A DNA stretch of 64,000 bases. Origin: Oscillospiraceae bacterium (GTDB taxonomy: Bacteria > Bacillota > Clostridia > Oscillospirales > Ruminococcaceae). The notes beneath the pieces were generated by a model, which worked only from the letters and a program-made list of their open reading frames with translations, ran no database searches and was not told where the DNA came from. The DNA lies in the NCBI GenBank assembly GCA_017461565.1, contig JAFTXQ010000004.1, positions 186,001 to 250,000 of the forward strand. Reading direction: 5' to 3'. Positions 26,907 through 36,648 of the stretch are shown here, piece after piece. Position 1 is the first letter of the stretch; each line of letters opens with the position of its first letter. The translations under genes and the position numbers were made by a program.

Positions 26907-27608
26907 ATGGCATTTGTAACATTGGATAACGTATATAAGCGTTATCACATGGGTGAGGTAACAATAAACGCCGCTGACGGTATGACATTTGACATAGAAA
27001 AAGGCGAATTTGTTATCATAGTAGGTCCCAGTGGCTCTGGAAAGACGACAGTGCTTAATATGCTTGGAGGCATGGACACCTGCGATGAGGGCATCATAAG
27101 TGTTGACGGAGCACGTATCGATGGTTATAACCGCAAAAAGCTTACAGAATACCGTCGTCATGATATAGGCTTTATATTCCAGTTCTATAATCTGCTTCCT
27201 AACCTTACGGCAAAGGAAAATGTAGAGCTTGCGGTGCAGACCACTAAGGACTACATCCCTGCGGCAGAGATACTCGAAAAAGTAGGCCTTGGCGAGCGTC
27301 TGGATAATTTCCCTGCGCAGCTTTCGGGCGGTGAGCAGCAGAGAGTGTCCATCGCAAGAGCACTCAGCAAGCGTCCTAAGCTACTGCTGTGTGATGAGCC
27401 TACGGGTGCCCTTGACTATAATACAGGCAAGATGATCCTGAAGCTGCTTCAGGATACCTGCAGGAATGACGGAATGACAGTTATTCTGGTTACCCATAAC
27501 TCTGCGATCGCACCTATGGCAGACAGAGTAATAAAGATCAAAAACAGCAAGGTAAGCAGGGTTATCATGAATGAGAATCCTACTCCTGTTGAAGAGATAG
27601 AGTGGTAA
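26907..27608 (+). CDS. ABC transporter ATPase, MacB/LolD type
   Basis: 233 residues: Walker [10 protein letters not shown] (about 38), Q-loop FQFYNLLP, signature [15 protein letters not shown] (about 137), Walker [14 protein letters not shown]-loop THNS. It pairs with the FtsX-type permease starting 17 nt downstream. Such pairs export peptides or antibiotics or act in envelope processes; the substrate is unknown. Confidence 0.93.
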   Translation: MAFVTLDNVYKRYHMGEVTINAADGMTFDIEKGEFVIIVGPSGSGKTTVLNMLGGMDTCDEGIISVDGARIDGYNRKKLTEYRRHDIGFIFQFYNLLPNLTAKENVELAVQTTKDYIPAAEILEKVGLGERLDNFPAQLSGGEQQRVSIARALSKRPKLLLCDEPTGALDYNTGKMILKLLQDTCRNDGMTVILVTHNSAIAPMADRVIKIKNSKVSRVIMNENPTPVEEIEW

Positions 27609-27625
27609 GCGGCGGAGGAAGTAAA

Positions 27626-30600
27626 TTGAAAGCAATAAATAAGAATATCTTCCGTGAGATAAGCCATTCAAAAGGCCGCTTTATGTCGATATTGCTGATA
27701 TGCACCATCGGTGTAGGCTTTTTCAGTGGTGTAAAAGCCACAGGAAATGACATGAAGATATCAGCGGATAATATGTATGACGAGCAGGAGCTGTTCGATC
27801 TTCGTGTGCTGTCGACCTTCGGACTTACCGAGGACGATGCTGCAGCGATCCTTGAGATCGACGGAGTGTCGGCTGTATACACCTCAAAATACTCCGATCT
27901 TGCAGTGCATTACGATGATAAGGAGTACCTTACACGTGTGTACTCCTGGAACAACGATGAAGTTAATAAGGTCTTTATCAACAGCGGACGTAAGCCTGAA
28001 AGTGAAAACGAGTGTATCATAAGTGGAAACAGACTTCAGGATGGTTTCAAGATAGGCGATACAATCTCGCTTGCCGATCTCACCGATGCCGATGAATTCC
28101 CGTTGGAGCACGAGGAATACACGATAGTAGGAACTTTTGACACTCCTATGTATATTTCCATGACCCAGAAGGGTAGTACAACCATCGGTGATGGTGCATT
28201 GGATGCTTTTATGTACGTTACAGAAAGTAATTTTACACAAGAAGTATACACTGAGATATATATAAGATCGGATGAGCTTACTGAAATGCAGAGCTATTCC
28301 GATGAATACGCAGAGCTTCGTGATGCTATTACAGAAAGACTGGAGGAGCTTGGAGTTCCTCGCAGCGAGATACGTTATGACGAGGTAGTGGGTGAGGCAC
28401 TCGAAGAGCTTGCAGACGGTGAGAAAGAGCTTGCTGATGCAAAGGCAGAGGGTGAGCAGGAGCTTGCTGATGCCAGAGCTGAGATCGAAGATGCGGAGCA
28501 GCAGATAATCGATGGTGAAAAGGAGCTTGCCGATGCAAAGGCAGAGCTTGATGATGGCGCAATTCAGTTGGAAGATGCTCAGAAAGAGCTGGATGATGCA
28601 TATCAGCAGATAGTTGATGGAAAAGCAGAGCTGCTGGCAAATCAGGGTACTATTCTGGATGCAGAGCGTCAGCTTCAGGATGCAAGGCTTGAAATAGAGA
28701 ATGGCGAGCTTGAGCTGCAGCAGGCGGAAAAGCTGTTGAAGGAAAGCAAGGAGCAGCTTGAATCAGGTCAGGCAGAGATCGACAAAAACCTTGCCGAAAT
28801 GGAATCAGGCAGACAGCAGATCGAAGCAGCAAAGCAGCAGATACAGCAGGCAGAATCTGAATACAACGCAGGCTATGCCCAGTACGAGCAGGGATTGGCT
28901 CAGCTTGAGGCAGGCGAAAAGCAGCTTCAGGAGGCTATTTTAATATACGGAGAGGATAATCCGCTGATAATTCAACAAAAAGGCGAGCTTGAAGCCAACC
29001 GAATTATCCTTGAACAGACAAAGCTTGCTCTTGAATCGGCGAAAGAGCAGATAGATGCAGGCAAGGCTGAGATAGAAGAAAACGAGCAGACTATCGCATC
29101 AGGTGAGGAGCAGATTAAGGCAGCTCAGCAGCAGATAGATGAGGGCTGGGCACAGTATAATGAGGGTCTTGCCGATTATCAGGCAGGTGTTGAGGCACTT
29201 GAGCAGGGCAAGGCAGACTATATAGTGGGCTATGAGGAATATCTTGAGGGTCTGGAGCTATATAATGACGGACTTGCGCAGATACAGGATGCAGAGCGCC
29301 AGTATAACGAGGGTAAGGCTACTCTTGAGGAAAAGCGTCTTGAATATGAGGATGGTGTTAAGCAGTACGAAGATGGTATCGCAGAGATAGAGGACGCGAA
29401 AATAAAGCTTGCAGACGGCAAGAAGGAATATGAGGACGGTCTTGCGACATTTAATAAGGAGATATCCGACGCAGAGCAGGAGATAGCTGATGCAAAGCAG
29501 AAGATTGCTGACGCAGGCGAAGCAAAGTGGTATGTCTTTACCCGTGACGATAATCCCGGCTACACTGAGTATTCCAGTAATGCGGAGCGTATCGATAATA
29601 TTGCAGCGATATTCCCTGTGTTCTTCCTGCTGGTTGCAGGTCTTGTGTGCCTTACCACCATGTCGAGAATGGTTGAGGAGAACAGAACTCAGGTGGGAAC
29701 GCTTAAAGCTCTTGGTTACTCAAATAACAGGATAATGGCGCACTATATGGCGTATGCACTTGTTGCAGCGGTGATTGGAAGTCTTATCGGTGCCTTCGGC
29801 GGTATGATATTATTCCCCAATGTTATTATCTACGCATATTCCATTATGTATATTATTACAGAAGTATACTGTGAGTTTAGCCTGTTCAACATTATTATTT
29901 CGGCAGGTTCGATGATTGCAGCTATTGCGCTGACAGTATTTTTCAGCTGCAAAAAGGTTCTGGCAGAAACTCCTGCAAGCCTTATGCGCCCGAAGGCTCC
30001 CAAAGCAGGCAAGCGTGTGCTGCTGGAGCGCATAGGTTTTATATGGAACAATATGGGCTTCTTTGCAAAGGTTTCGGGACGAAATCTTTTCCGATACAAG
30101 CGCAGGATGTTCATGACAGTGGTGGGTATCGCAGGCTGTACCGCATTGATGATGGCTGGTTTCGGACTTAAGAACTCAGTTTCTGATATAATCGATCTCC
30201 AATATGGAGAGATATACAATTACAGCGGATATATTGCAGTGGAGGATGACCGCACCGAGTCGGAGGAGCAGGCGCTCTACGATGAACTACTGGATTATGA
30301 GCCGTCTACGTTGTATACTCCTGCATTCATCAAGCAGTATACTCTTACAAGCGGAGAGAACAATGTGCAGGGATACATCACGGTTGCTGAGGACAGCGCA
30401 GTGTTCGAGGGAATGATAGACTTCCACAAGCGCATATCGGGCGAAAAGCTGAGCCTTGCAAACGGCACGATAATGACCGAAAAGCTGGCAAAGCTGCTTG
30501 GAGTATCAGAGGGCGATGAGATAACCATACAGATCAGCGACAGTAAGAGCAGTACGGTTACAGTCGGTGGAATAACAGAGCATTATGCCAGTCATTATCT

Positions 30601-31198
30601 CTATATGACAGAGGAGATGTTCAGTACCGCTTTTGGCAAAACACCCGATTACAACATGGTGTATTTCACCAATGGAATGTCAGAGGATGAAGCGGTGGCA
30701 GAAGATTTCTCCGAAAAGATGATGGCGTGCGATGGAGTGCTCAGTGTTATCCTCAATGCAAAGTCCTCTAATAGCTTCAGTGATATGCTGGGTATGATAG
30801 ATATGGTAATCGTTGTGCTTATCGTATCGGCAGGAGCATTGGCGTTTGTCGTTCTGTATAATCTGACTAATGTAAATATAACAGAGCGTATAAGAGAGAT
30901 TGCTACCTTAAAGGTCCTGGGCTTCTACGATCATGAGGTATCAACGTATGTGTTCAGAGAAAACATCATCCTGTCGCTTATGGGAAGTGCAGCTGGCTTA
31001 TTGCTGGGTATAGTTCTGTGCCAGTTCGTCGTGCAGACAGCAGAGATAGACGAAGTAATGTTCGGCCGAGAGATACACGCTATGTCTTATGTTTACTCGT
31101 TTGTGATAACGGTTGCATTCTCGCTGATAGTAAATCTGATAATGACAACAGTGCTTAAGAAGATAAGTATGGTAGAATCTCTTAAGTCGGTAGAGTGA
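27626..31198 (+). CDS. FtsX-family permease with a very long extracytoplasmic coiled coil
   Basis: 1190 residues. One N-terminal membrane helix (about 18-37), an extracytoplasmic MacB-like region, then a coiled coil of Glu/Ala/Gln-rich heptads (about 255-630, built of recurring ELADAKAEL-type units). Three FtsX helices follow (about 650-780), then a second extracytoplasmic domain and a final three-helix FtsX block (about 1060-1185). TTG at 27626 has GGAGG 8 nt upstream; the GTG at 27602 overlaps the ATPase gene and has no RBS. It partners the preceding ATPase. Confidence 0.85.
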   Translation: MKAINKNIFREISHSKGRFMSILLICTIGVGFFSGVKATGNDMKISADNMYDEQELFDLRVLSTFGLTEDDAAAILEIDGVSAVYTSKYSDLAVHYDDKEYLTRVYSWNNDEVNKVFINSGRKPESENECIISGNRLQDGFKIGDTISLADLTDADEFPLEHEEYTIVGTFDTPMYISMTQKGSTTIGDGALDAFMYVTESNFTQEVYTEIYIRSDELTEMQSYSDEYAELRDAITERLEELGVPRSEIRYDEVVGEALEELADGEKELADAKAEGEQELADARAEIEDAEQQIIDGEKELADAKAELDDGAIQLEDAQKELDDAYQQIVDGKAELLANQGTILDAERQLQDARLEIENGELELQQAEKLLKESKEQLESGQAEIDKNLAEMESGRQQIEAAKQQIQQAESEYNAGYAQYEQGLAQLEAGEKQLQEAILIYGEDNPLIIQQKGELEANRIILEQTKLALESAKEQIDAGKAEIEENEQTIASGEEQIKAAQQQIDEGWAQYNEGLADYQAGVEALEQGKADYIVGYEEYLEGLELYNDGLAQIQDAERQYNEGKATLEEKRLEYEDGVKQYEDGIAEIEDAKIKLADGKKEYEDGLATFNKEISDAEQEIADAKQKIADAGEAKWYVFTRDDNPGYTEYSSNAERIDNIAAIFPVFFLLVAGLVCLTTMSRMVEENRTQVGTLKALGYSNNRIMAHYMAYALVAAVIGSLIGAFGGMILFPNVIIYAYSIMYIITEVYCEFSLFNIIISAGSMIAAIALTVFFSCKKVLAETPASLMRPKAPKAGKRVLLERIGFIWNNMGFFAKVSGRNLFRYKRRMFMTVVGIAGCTALMMAGFGLKNSVSDIIDLQYGEIYNYSGYIAVEDDRTESEEQALYDELLDYEPSTLYTPAFIKQYTLTSGENNVQGYITVAEDSAVFEGMIDFHKRISGEKLSLANGTIMTEKLAKLLGVSEGDEITIQISDSKSSTVTVGGITEHYASHYLYMTEEMFSTAFGKTPDYNMVYFTNGMSEDEAVAEDFSEKMMACDGVLSVILNAKSSNSFSDMLGMIDMVIVVLIVSAGALAFVVLYNLTNVNITERIREIATLKVLGFYDHEVSTYVFRENIILSLMGSAAGLLLGIVLCQFVVQTAEIDEVMFGREIHAMSYVYSFVITVAFSLIVNLIMTTVLKKISMVESLKSVE

Positions 31199-31204
31199 TA
31201 ACAC

Positions 31205-31233
31205 TTGACGAAATTGACGGATTGTGATATCAT
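31205..31233 (+). promoter_or_regulatory. Promoter of the DtxR-family gene
   Basis: TTGACG, 17 nt, TATCAT with extended TGA. It begins only 7 nt after the permease stop codon. Confidence 0.75.
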
Positions 31234-31276
31234 AGTAGTATAAGAATAATGTCAGAAGGTTGAAAGGCGGTCCCGC

Positions 31277-31660
31277 ATGAAGCAGAAGATACTCGAATCA
31301 GGTGAAGATTACCTCGAAACTATACTTGTTCTCCAGAACAGAAACGGTGAAGTGCGTTCTATAGATATCGCAGAGGAAATGGATTTTTCAAAGCCGAGTG
31401 TAAGCGTTGCGATGAAAAATCTGCGTGAGCGTGAATGTATTACAGTTGATAAGAACGGATATATTACTCTTACGGAAAAGGGCAGGGAGATTGCGGAAAA
31501 GGTGTATGAGCGGCATATTCTGTTTACCGCATGGCTTACTTCTATGGGTGTTCCTGAGGATATTGCAGCCGAGGACGCCTGCCGTATAGAGCATTGTCTC
31601 AGTTCTGAAAGCTTTGAGGCAATAAAGCGCCATGTGAAAGGTGCATCTACGGAGAAATAA
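31277..31660 (+). CDS. DtxR/MntR-family metal-dependent repressor
   Basis: 127 residues: winged helix (VRSIDIAEEMDFSKPSVSVAMKNL, in part) then the metal-binding dimerisation domain with YERHILF and ACRIEH. The Cys-x-x-Glu-His pattern resembles iron-type DtxR rather than MntR. There is no C-terminal SH3 domain. Target genes are not evident; the ABC operon upstream is one candidate. Confidence 0.88.
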   Translation: MKQKILESGEDYLETILVLQNRNGEVRSIDIAEEMDFSKPSVSVAMKNLRERECITVDKNGYITLTEKGREIAEKVYERHILFTAWLTSMGVPEDIAAEDACRIEHCLSSESFEAIKRHVKGASTEK

Positions 31661-31665
31661 AGCAT

Positions 31666-31697
31666 AATGCCGTACTGCGGAAATGCGGTACGGCATT
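31666..31697 (+). terminator. Hairpin terminator after the DtxR-family gene
   Basis: A 13-bp stem AATGCCGTACTGC/GCGGTACGGCATT with a 6-nt loop. The T tract is short (TTTGT). Confidence 0.65.
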
Positions 31698-31726
31698 TGT
31701 ATAATACTGAAGATAGGGGGATATGT

Positions 31727-32575
31727 ATGAAGATCATCTGCCTTATTGAGAATACAACGGTAAATGAAAAGCTCAGCTTTGAGAACGGTTTGTCCTTGTT
31801 TGTTGAATACGGAGGCAAAAATTATCTGATAGATACCGGGCTTACGGGTAAAGCTGTGGATAATGCACGGCGTATGCGGCTTCCGATAGATAATATCGAT
31901 GCAGTAGTCATCACACACAATCATCATGCGCATATCGGAGGCATAGATGCGGTTATGCGCTTGAACCCGAAAGCAAAGATCTATCTGCGTGCGGGTGCAC
32001 AAAATGAGGTGTTCCGCAAGAGCGGATTTTTTAAATCGCCTGCCGGTATGGGAAGATCGTTTTTTAAAAGGTATGCTGATAATCTGATATTGTTCAATAA
32101 TTTTTCGGAAGTGACAGAGGGGTTTTATCTTGCATCATGTGAGGATCATGAAGAAAAGCAGATGAACCCTGATAACGGATACCTTGTCATGGATGGAAAG
32201 AAGAGCGTTTCGTTTGATCACAGCGACGAGAGCTTTGCGGTGATATTTCCTCAAAAGCGTAAGGCGGACGGTCTTGTACTTATTGGTGGATGCTTCCACT
32301 GCGGTGCTGTTAATATGCTTGAGACGGTGAGAAAACGCTGGCACGGTATACCTGTTCTGGCGGTGATAGGCGGATTTCATTTTTCCGGAAGCAATCCCAA
32401 AACACTCAATTGTTCTGCTGATCATGTTACAGCACAGGCTAGGGGACTGAAGCTCAGTGGCGCTGAAAAAGTGTATGCTTGTCACTGCACCGGCTTCCGT
32501 GGCTTTGATGTTATGGATGAAACGTTGGGAGACAGACTGATGTACCTCGGCGGTGGCGAAGAGCTGGATTTTTAA
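31727..32575 (+). CDS. MBL-fold hydrolase-like protein with altered metal motif
   Basis: 282 residues of metallo-beta-lactamase fold similar to the COG1237 group. The metal motif reads HNHHAHIGG (about 65) where HxHxDH is usual, so the Asp ligand of the second metal is Ala. Later motifs include GGCFHCGAVN (about 188), IGGFHFSG and CHCTG. AGGGGG precedes the ATG at 31727. It could bind one metal or be non-catalytic; substrate unknown. Confidence 0.8.
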   Translation: MKIICLIENTTVNEKLSFENGLSLFVEYGGKNYLIDTGLTGKAVDNARRMRLPIDNIDAVVITHNHHAHIGGIDAVMRLNPKAKIYLRAGAQNEVFRKSGFFKSPAGMGRSFFKRYADNLILFNNFSEVTEGFYLASCEDHEEKQMNPDNGYLVMDGKKSVSFDHSDESFAVIFPQKRKADGLVLIGGCFHCGAVNMLETVRKRWHGIPVLAVIGGFHFSGSNPKTLNCSADHVTAQARGLKLSGAEKVYACHCTGFRGFDVMDETLGDRLMYLGGGEELDF

Positions 32576-32604
32576 CTGATGTTTTATTTGTATTGAGAAA
32601 AATG

Positions 32605-32639
32605 CAAAATGGCAGGAGCTTATCCTGCCATTTTGTTTT
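32605..32639. terminator. Bidirectional terminator
   Basis: A perfect 13-bp stem CAAAATGGCAGGA/TCCTGCCATTTTG with 5-nt loop between the converging MBL and AraC genes. TTTT follows on both strands. Confidence 0.88.
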
Positions 32640-33412
32640 CAGATATTATTTTTACGATATTGCATAGCGGTGCAGTTGTGACGTTTTCTGAACTGCCGTA
32701 TAAAATGTACATCATTTTCATAACCGCATAATTCCGCTATACGGCTTATTGGCAGAGAAGTGTTTTTCAGATAGTATTTCGCCATTGCGTGACGTGCAGT
32801 AAGAATATCCTCGTAACAGCTTATTCCGAACTCCTTTTTATAAAGGTGCTGGAAATGCGAGGGACTCAACGATAGTGCTGCTGCCATATCATCAATGCAT
32901 TTCGACTGCGCCGGATTACGATATATCAACGCACGGAGCTCCTTAAGGGCGCCGCTGTGATGAGATGATTGCTCTATTTTCTGCCCGATACCGTCGGCAA
33001 GCTTTGTCAGCAGCAGACGCAGAAGCAGATCACAGCTTGCGTTTGAGCTTTTTGTCTCGGACAGAGCTTCCATGCTCAACAGATCGAGAATACGTTCAGT
33101 GGCGGATATGTCACAGGCTGGTATCAGGGTGTTTAGAGGCAGTCCTATGCGCTGTATAAATTCATCGCTGCCCTCGTCATCGAAATGTACCCAGTGATTT
33201 ATATATTCATCGCCATCAGCGGCATAGTGCTGATAATATTCAGGCGAGAATACAACAGCACTGCCTGCGGGGGCGTGCATAATATCATTGTTCAGCCTTA
33301 TCAGTGCAGGGGTCTTGAATATCAAAATAAGGCTATCTCCCGAGCCATTAGGTCTGTCAATAACAAAATCCCTGTCGTGATGATAGTCTATACCGAGCGT
33401 ATGCAGCTTCAT
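32639..33412 (-). CDS. AraC-family regulator divergent from GH51
   Basis: 257 residues: N-terminal cupin-like effector domain (PAGSAVVFSPEYYQHY, about 48-63) and a C-terminal double HTH (IDDMAAALSLSPSHFQHLYKKEFG, in part, about 170; ISRIAELCGYENDVHFIRQF, about 220). GGAGG precedes the ATG. Its promoter interleaves with the arabinofuranosidase promoter, so it very likely regulates that gene in response to a sugar. Confidence 0.92.
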   Translation of the reverse strand: MKLHTLGIDYHHDRDFVIDRPNGSGDSLILIFKTPALIRLNNDIMHAPAGSAVVFSPEYYQHYAADGDEYINHWVHFDDEGSDEFIQRIGLPLNTLIPACDISATERILDLLSMEALSETKSSNASCDLLLRLLLTKLADGIGQKIEQSSHHSGALKELRALIYRNPAQSKCIDDMAAALSLSPSHFQHLYKKEFGISCYEDILTARHAMAKYYLKNTSLPISRIAELCGYENDVHFIRQFRKRHNCTAMQYRKNNI

Positions 33413-33450
33413 ACTTTGCCTCCGTAGCAGGATATATCAGTTTTATTAGT

Positions 33451-33479
33451 ATGATACATCATTGAAAGCATATTGTCAA
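33451..33479 (-). promoter_or_regulatory. Promoter of the AraC gene
   Basis: On the minus strand TTGACA, 17 nt, TATCAT. It overlaps the plus-strand GH51 promoter by 18 bp. Confidence 0.75.
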
Positions 33480-33491
33480 GAGGTATATAAT
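33462..33491 (+). promoter_or_regulatory. Promoter of the GH51 gene
   Basis: TTGAAA, 18 nt, TATAAT, about 37 nt upstream of the start codon and interleaved with the divergent AraC promoter. Confidence 0.75.
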
Positions 33492-33528
33492 ATATACAAC
33501 AAATAAAATACGAAAGGACTTTTTGCTT

Positions 33529-35010
33529 ATGAAGACCTTAAAGCTGACCCTTAATCCTATGGACAGAAAAAGCCATATCAACCGTGAGATCTACGGAAAC
33601 TTTTCCGAGCATCTCGGTCGCTGCATCTATGATGGCATCTATGTCGGAGAGAACAGCGATATTCCCAATATCGAGGGCTTTCGTAAGGATGTCATCGAAG
33701 CGTTCAGACAGATCAAGCTTCCTGTGCTCCGCTGGCCCGGCGGCTGCTTTGCTGACGCATATCACTGGAAGGATGGTATTGGTGATAAAGAGACCCGTAA
33801 AAAGATGATAAACATCCATTGGGGAGGAGTTGTTGAGGACAACAGCTTTGGTACTCATGAGTTCCTGCGCTTCTGCGAGCTTGTAGGCTGTGAGCCTTAC
33901 ATCGCAGGAAATGTAGGAAGCGGTACTGTTGAAGAACTTGCCGAATGGATCGAGTACATGACTTTTGACGGTATCTCTCCTATGGCGGAGCTCCGCAAAA
34001 AGAACGGACGTGAGCAGCCGTGGAAGCTCAAGTATCTGGGTATCGGCAACGAAAACTGGGGATGCGGTGGAAATATGACTCCTGAATACTACTGTGACAC
34101 TTATCGCAAATACCAGAGCTACTGCCGTGATTTCAGCGGAAATAATCTGTACAAGATCGCCTGCGGACCCAATGCATTTGATTATAACTGGACGGAAGTC
34201 ACCATGAAGAACATCACACCCTGGCACATGAAGGGACTTTCGCTGCATTATTATACGGTTCCTTATGGCAATTGGGAGCACAAGGGTGACGCTGTTAAGT
34301 TCACCGAAGCAGAGTATTATGAAACCATAAATGCAACGTTGCAGATGGAAACGCTGGTTACTCGTCACTCTGAGATAATGAACCGCTACGATCCCGAAAA
34401 GAAGGTGGGTCTTATCGTAGATGAGTGGGGCTGCTGGTTCGACGTTGAAGAGGGAACAAATCCAGGCTTCCTGTATCAGCAGAACACAATGCGTGACGCT
34501 ATCGTGGCCGCAATCAACCTCAATATCTTCAACAGTCACTCTGACAGAGTGTTTATGGCAAATATTGCACAGGCAGTCAACGTACTTCAGTCTGTCCTGC
34601 TGACCGAGGGCGAAGTGACTGTAAAAACGCCTACATATCATGTATTTGATCTGTACAAGGGACATCAGGATGCAACACTTATTTACAGCCATATTGAAAA
34701 CGAAAAGACTGACAGCGAAAGCGGTGTTCCCTGTATCAGCCATTCTGCTTCCGTTGCAGAAAACGGCGATATTCTCGTTACTCTTTCCAACTGCGCACTC
34801 AACAAGGAGTTTGAGATAGACCTCGGCTCTGCATTTGGAGAGATAAAGAGCGCCGAGGCAAGAATGCTGTGCGGCGACGCTCATGATCACAACACATTTG
34901 ACAATACTGATAATGTAGTTATTCAGACACTTGAAGTAAAAACAGAGAACGGCAGGGCTTCTGTTGTTCTCCCTGCGTGCAGCGTTGCAGCAATCACACT
35001 CAAGGTATGA
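33529..35010 (+). CDS. abfA: Alpha-L-arabinofuranosidase, GH51
   Basis: 493 residues, no signal peptide, so cytoplasmic. Retaining GH51 with acid/base Glu in [11 protein letters not shown] (about 174) and nucleophile Glu in IVDEWGCW (about 293), plus [14 protein letters not shown] (about 70). It removes arabinose from arabinoxylan or arabinan oligosaccharides. The ATG at 33529 lies 10 nt after AAAGGA; a TTG six bases earlier is less well spaced. Confidence 0.96.
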   Translation: MKTLKLTLNPMDRKSHINREIYGNFSEHLGRCIYDGIYVGENSDIPNIEGFRKDVIEAFRQIKLPVLRWPGGCFADAYHWKDGIGDKETRKKMINIHWGGVVEDNSFGTHEFLRFCELVGCEPYIAGNVGSGTVEELAEWIEYMTFDGISPMAELRKKNGREQPWKLKYLGIGNENWGCGGNMTPEYYCDTYRKYQSYCRDFSGNNLYKIACGPNAFDYNWTEVTMKNITPWHMKGLSLHYYTVPYGNWEHKGDAVKFTEAEYYETINATLQMETLVTRHSEIMNRYDPEKKVGLIVDEWGCWFDVEEGTNPGFLYQQNTMRDAIVAAINLNIFNSHSDRVFMANIAQAVNVLQSVLLTEGEVTVKTPTYHVFDLYKGHQDATLIYSHIENEKTDSESGVPCISHSASVAENGDILVTLSNCALNKEFEIDLGSAFGEIKSAEARMLCGDAHDHNTFDNTDNVVIQTLEVKTENGRASVVLPACSVAAITLKV

Positions 35011-35264
35011 TATATGGCAAAAAGCCCTGCGTCCGCTGTCTTTTGGAAGAAGCAGGAAGGCAGGATGTTTCGCAGTCGGTAAAGGCAGCAGTAGATAAGA
35101 TCCCTGACTCGCAGAAAACAGGCGAAATGGAATATGAAAAGCGGCTTGAGATCTGCCGTGAATGTGAGTTCCTTACGGAGGGCACTTGTCTTAAATGCGG
35201 CTGCTATGTGGAATTAAGAGCGGCAAGAAAGGACAGCAGATGTCCTTACAAGACAAAATGGTGA
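35007..35264 (+). CDS. Small cysteine-rich protein (DUF6171-like)
   Basis: 85 residues with CVRC, CREC and CLKCGC motifs and a last Cys (SRCPYK), suggesting one or two zinc sites. The start overlaps the GH51 stop (ATGA), so it is coupled to the arabinofuranosidase. Similar small proteins occur in other Clostridia; role unknown. Confidence 0.7.
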   Translation: MIYGKKPCVRCLLEEAGRQDVSQSVKAAVDKIPDSQKTGEMEYEKRLEICRECEFLTEGTCLKCGCYVELRAARKDSRCPYKTKW

Positions 35265-35285
35265 CATACCGGGCTGATCAACAAG

Positions 35286-35323
35286 AAAATCCCCGCCTGT
35301 TTACAAGCAGGTGGGGATTTTTT
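35286..35323. terminator. Bidirectional terminator
   Basis: AAAATCCCCGCCTG pairs with CAGGTGGGGATTTT (one G-U) around an 8-nt loop, T run on the plus strand and TTTTCTTG on the minus strand, between converging operons. Confidence 0.88.
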
Positions 35324-35333
35324 GTGCCTGTTA

Positions 35334-35540
35334 TCAGAAATAGAACAGCTCTTCAAACTTTTTGTCAAGAGCGATGCAAAGCACCAATGCAAGCTTTGCG
35401 GTAGGACTGAACTGTCCTGTTTCGATAGAGCTTATAGTATTGCGTGACACACCTACCATCTCAGCAAGCTGTGCCTGTGATAGCTTTTTCTCGGTGCGTG
35501 CTTCCTTAATGTTGTTTTTTAGTATCAGACTGTCTTCCAT
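35334..35540 (-). CDS. XRE-family HTH repressor
   Basis: A 68-residue, stand-alone Cro/CI-type HTH (KLSQAQLAEMVGVSRNTISSIE) of the short YozG/immR-like class. It is the last gene of a minus-strand operon after three DUF6442 genes. GAGGT precedes the ATG. It probably binds the operator array upstream of the operon. Confidence 0.92.
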   Translation of the reverse strand: MEDSLILKNNIKEARTEKKLSQAQLAEMVGVSRNTISSIETGQFSPTAKLALVLCIALDKKFEELFYF

Positions 35541-35552
35541 TTGTTACCTCGA

Positions 35553-35888
35553 TCATAAAGATGTGCTTGTATTAAAAAACATACCGACTGTTATTACAGT
35601 TGTAAAGATCGCCGCAATTGCCCATACTGCACCAAAGATTATAGATGATCTCTTTTTTAGCATTATGCCTTTATGGATACTGTTTACTGCGATATAGCTT
35701 GTCAATACTGCCAGCAAAGCGTAATTTCCTTTACCGGTGTTTAAAATTTGTGCCAAAAAAAGTATGAAACACAGATTACCGGCAATACTTCCTGCCAAAA
35801 GTTTGGATCTGTTCATTATTTCAAGCTCGACCAAGTCGATGTTCTTATTTTCCTGTCTGCTCTTTGCTAAGATCTCTTCTTTATTCAT
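35553..35888 (-). CDS. DUF6442-type membrane protein, copy 3
   Basis: 111 residues: conserved start MNKEEILAKSRQENKN, then about four hydrophobic helices. It is the most diverged of the three tandem copies. AAGGAG precedes the ATG; 12 nt before the XRE gene. Function unknown; a related protein/XRE pairing is common in Clostridia. Confidence 0.85.
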   Translation of the reverse strand: MNKEEILAKSRQENKNIDLVELEIMNRSKLLAGSIAGNLCFILFLAQILNTGKGNYALLAVLTSYIAVNSIHKGIMLKKRSSIIFGAVWAIAAIFTTVITVGMFFNTSTSL

Positions 35889-35905
35889 GACTTTTTCTCC
35901 TTGTG

Positions 35906-36241
35906 TTATAAAATAGTGGTTGTTGCGAAAAGACGATATATTGAATAAGTCAGCATGAGTAATGATATAGCGGCGTACATGATTCCCATTGCAAGTGTGG
36001 AATGTTTTCTGAGTTTTATTCCTTTATAGATGCCTACACCTGCATTGATTCCTGTCATAATGCCCCATAAACTGAAGTTTGTGTTCCCACAGACAAATAT
36101 TTCAAAGACAAAGAGTATTGTACAGATAATAACTCCTGTAAGCGCTCCCACTGTTGCGGATTTTTCGCTTATCTGAAGCTCGTATAGGTCTTGATTTTTA
36201 TTTTCCTGTCGGCTCATTGCTAAGATTTCTTCTTTGTTCAT
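35906..36241 (-). CDS. DUF6442-type membrane protein, copy 2
   Basis: 111 residues, same length as its neighbours, start MNKEEILAMSRQENKNQDLYE and four predicted membrane helices. It shares the CGNxNFxLW loop (about 51-59) with copy 1 and a C-terminal FATTTIL. Tandem duplication is the simplest origin. Confidence 0.85.
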   Translation of the reverse strand: MNKEEILAMSRQENKNQDLYELQISEKSATVGALTGVIICTILFVFEIFVCGNTNFSLWGIMTGINAGVGIYKGIKLRKHSTLAMGIMYAAISLLMLTYSIYRLFATTTIL

Positions 36242-36261
36242 GGCTTTATTCTCCTTGTATA

Positions 36262-36597
36262 TTATAAAATAGTGCTTGTTGCGAAAAGGTTGACGATTGC
36301 AGATACAGCTGCTATTACAAAAATGATCGCCCAGATCACACCTAGCGCAGTATGGTTTGCATTTTTTGATCTGATGCCCATATAAAGAAATTTACCTGCA
36401 ATAAATGCCGCTATGACGCTCCATAATCCGAAGTTCTTGTTTCCGCAGATCAAGATCTCTGCCATATACAGAACGGCGCAGACAATAGTGCTGGCTATTG
36501 AAGCTATTTCGGTTGCCTTTTTATTTATCTCAAGCTCATATAGATCCTTGTTCTGATTTTCCTGTCGGCTCATAGCCAGTATCTGTTCCTTATCCAT
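36262..36597 (-). CDS. DUF6442-type membrane protein, copy 1
   Basis: 111 residues from the ATG at 36597, preceded by ACGGAGG; a longer open frame upstream has no RBS and covers promoter DNA. Start MDKEQILAMSRQENQNKD, four hydrophobic helices, end FATSTIL. First gene of the operon. Confidence 0.85.
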   Translation of the reverse strand: MDKEQILAMSRQENQNKDLYELEINKKATEIASIASTIVCAVLYMAEILICGNKNFGLWSVIAAFIAGKFLYMGIRSKNANHTALGVIWAIIFVIAAVSAIVNLFATSTIL

Positions 36598-36648
36598 GAT
36601 TGACCTCCGTAATATGTATCGGTAATTATTGATGATTTCAGAACGTTC

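Noticed and set aside
33538-34890. A 450-codon open frame antisense to the GH51 gene
   Set aside because: It mirrors codon bias of the real gene, has no RBS or recognisable domain, and GH51 catalytic motifs are on the other strand.
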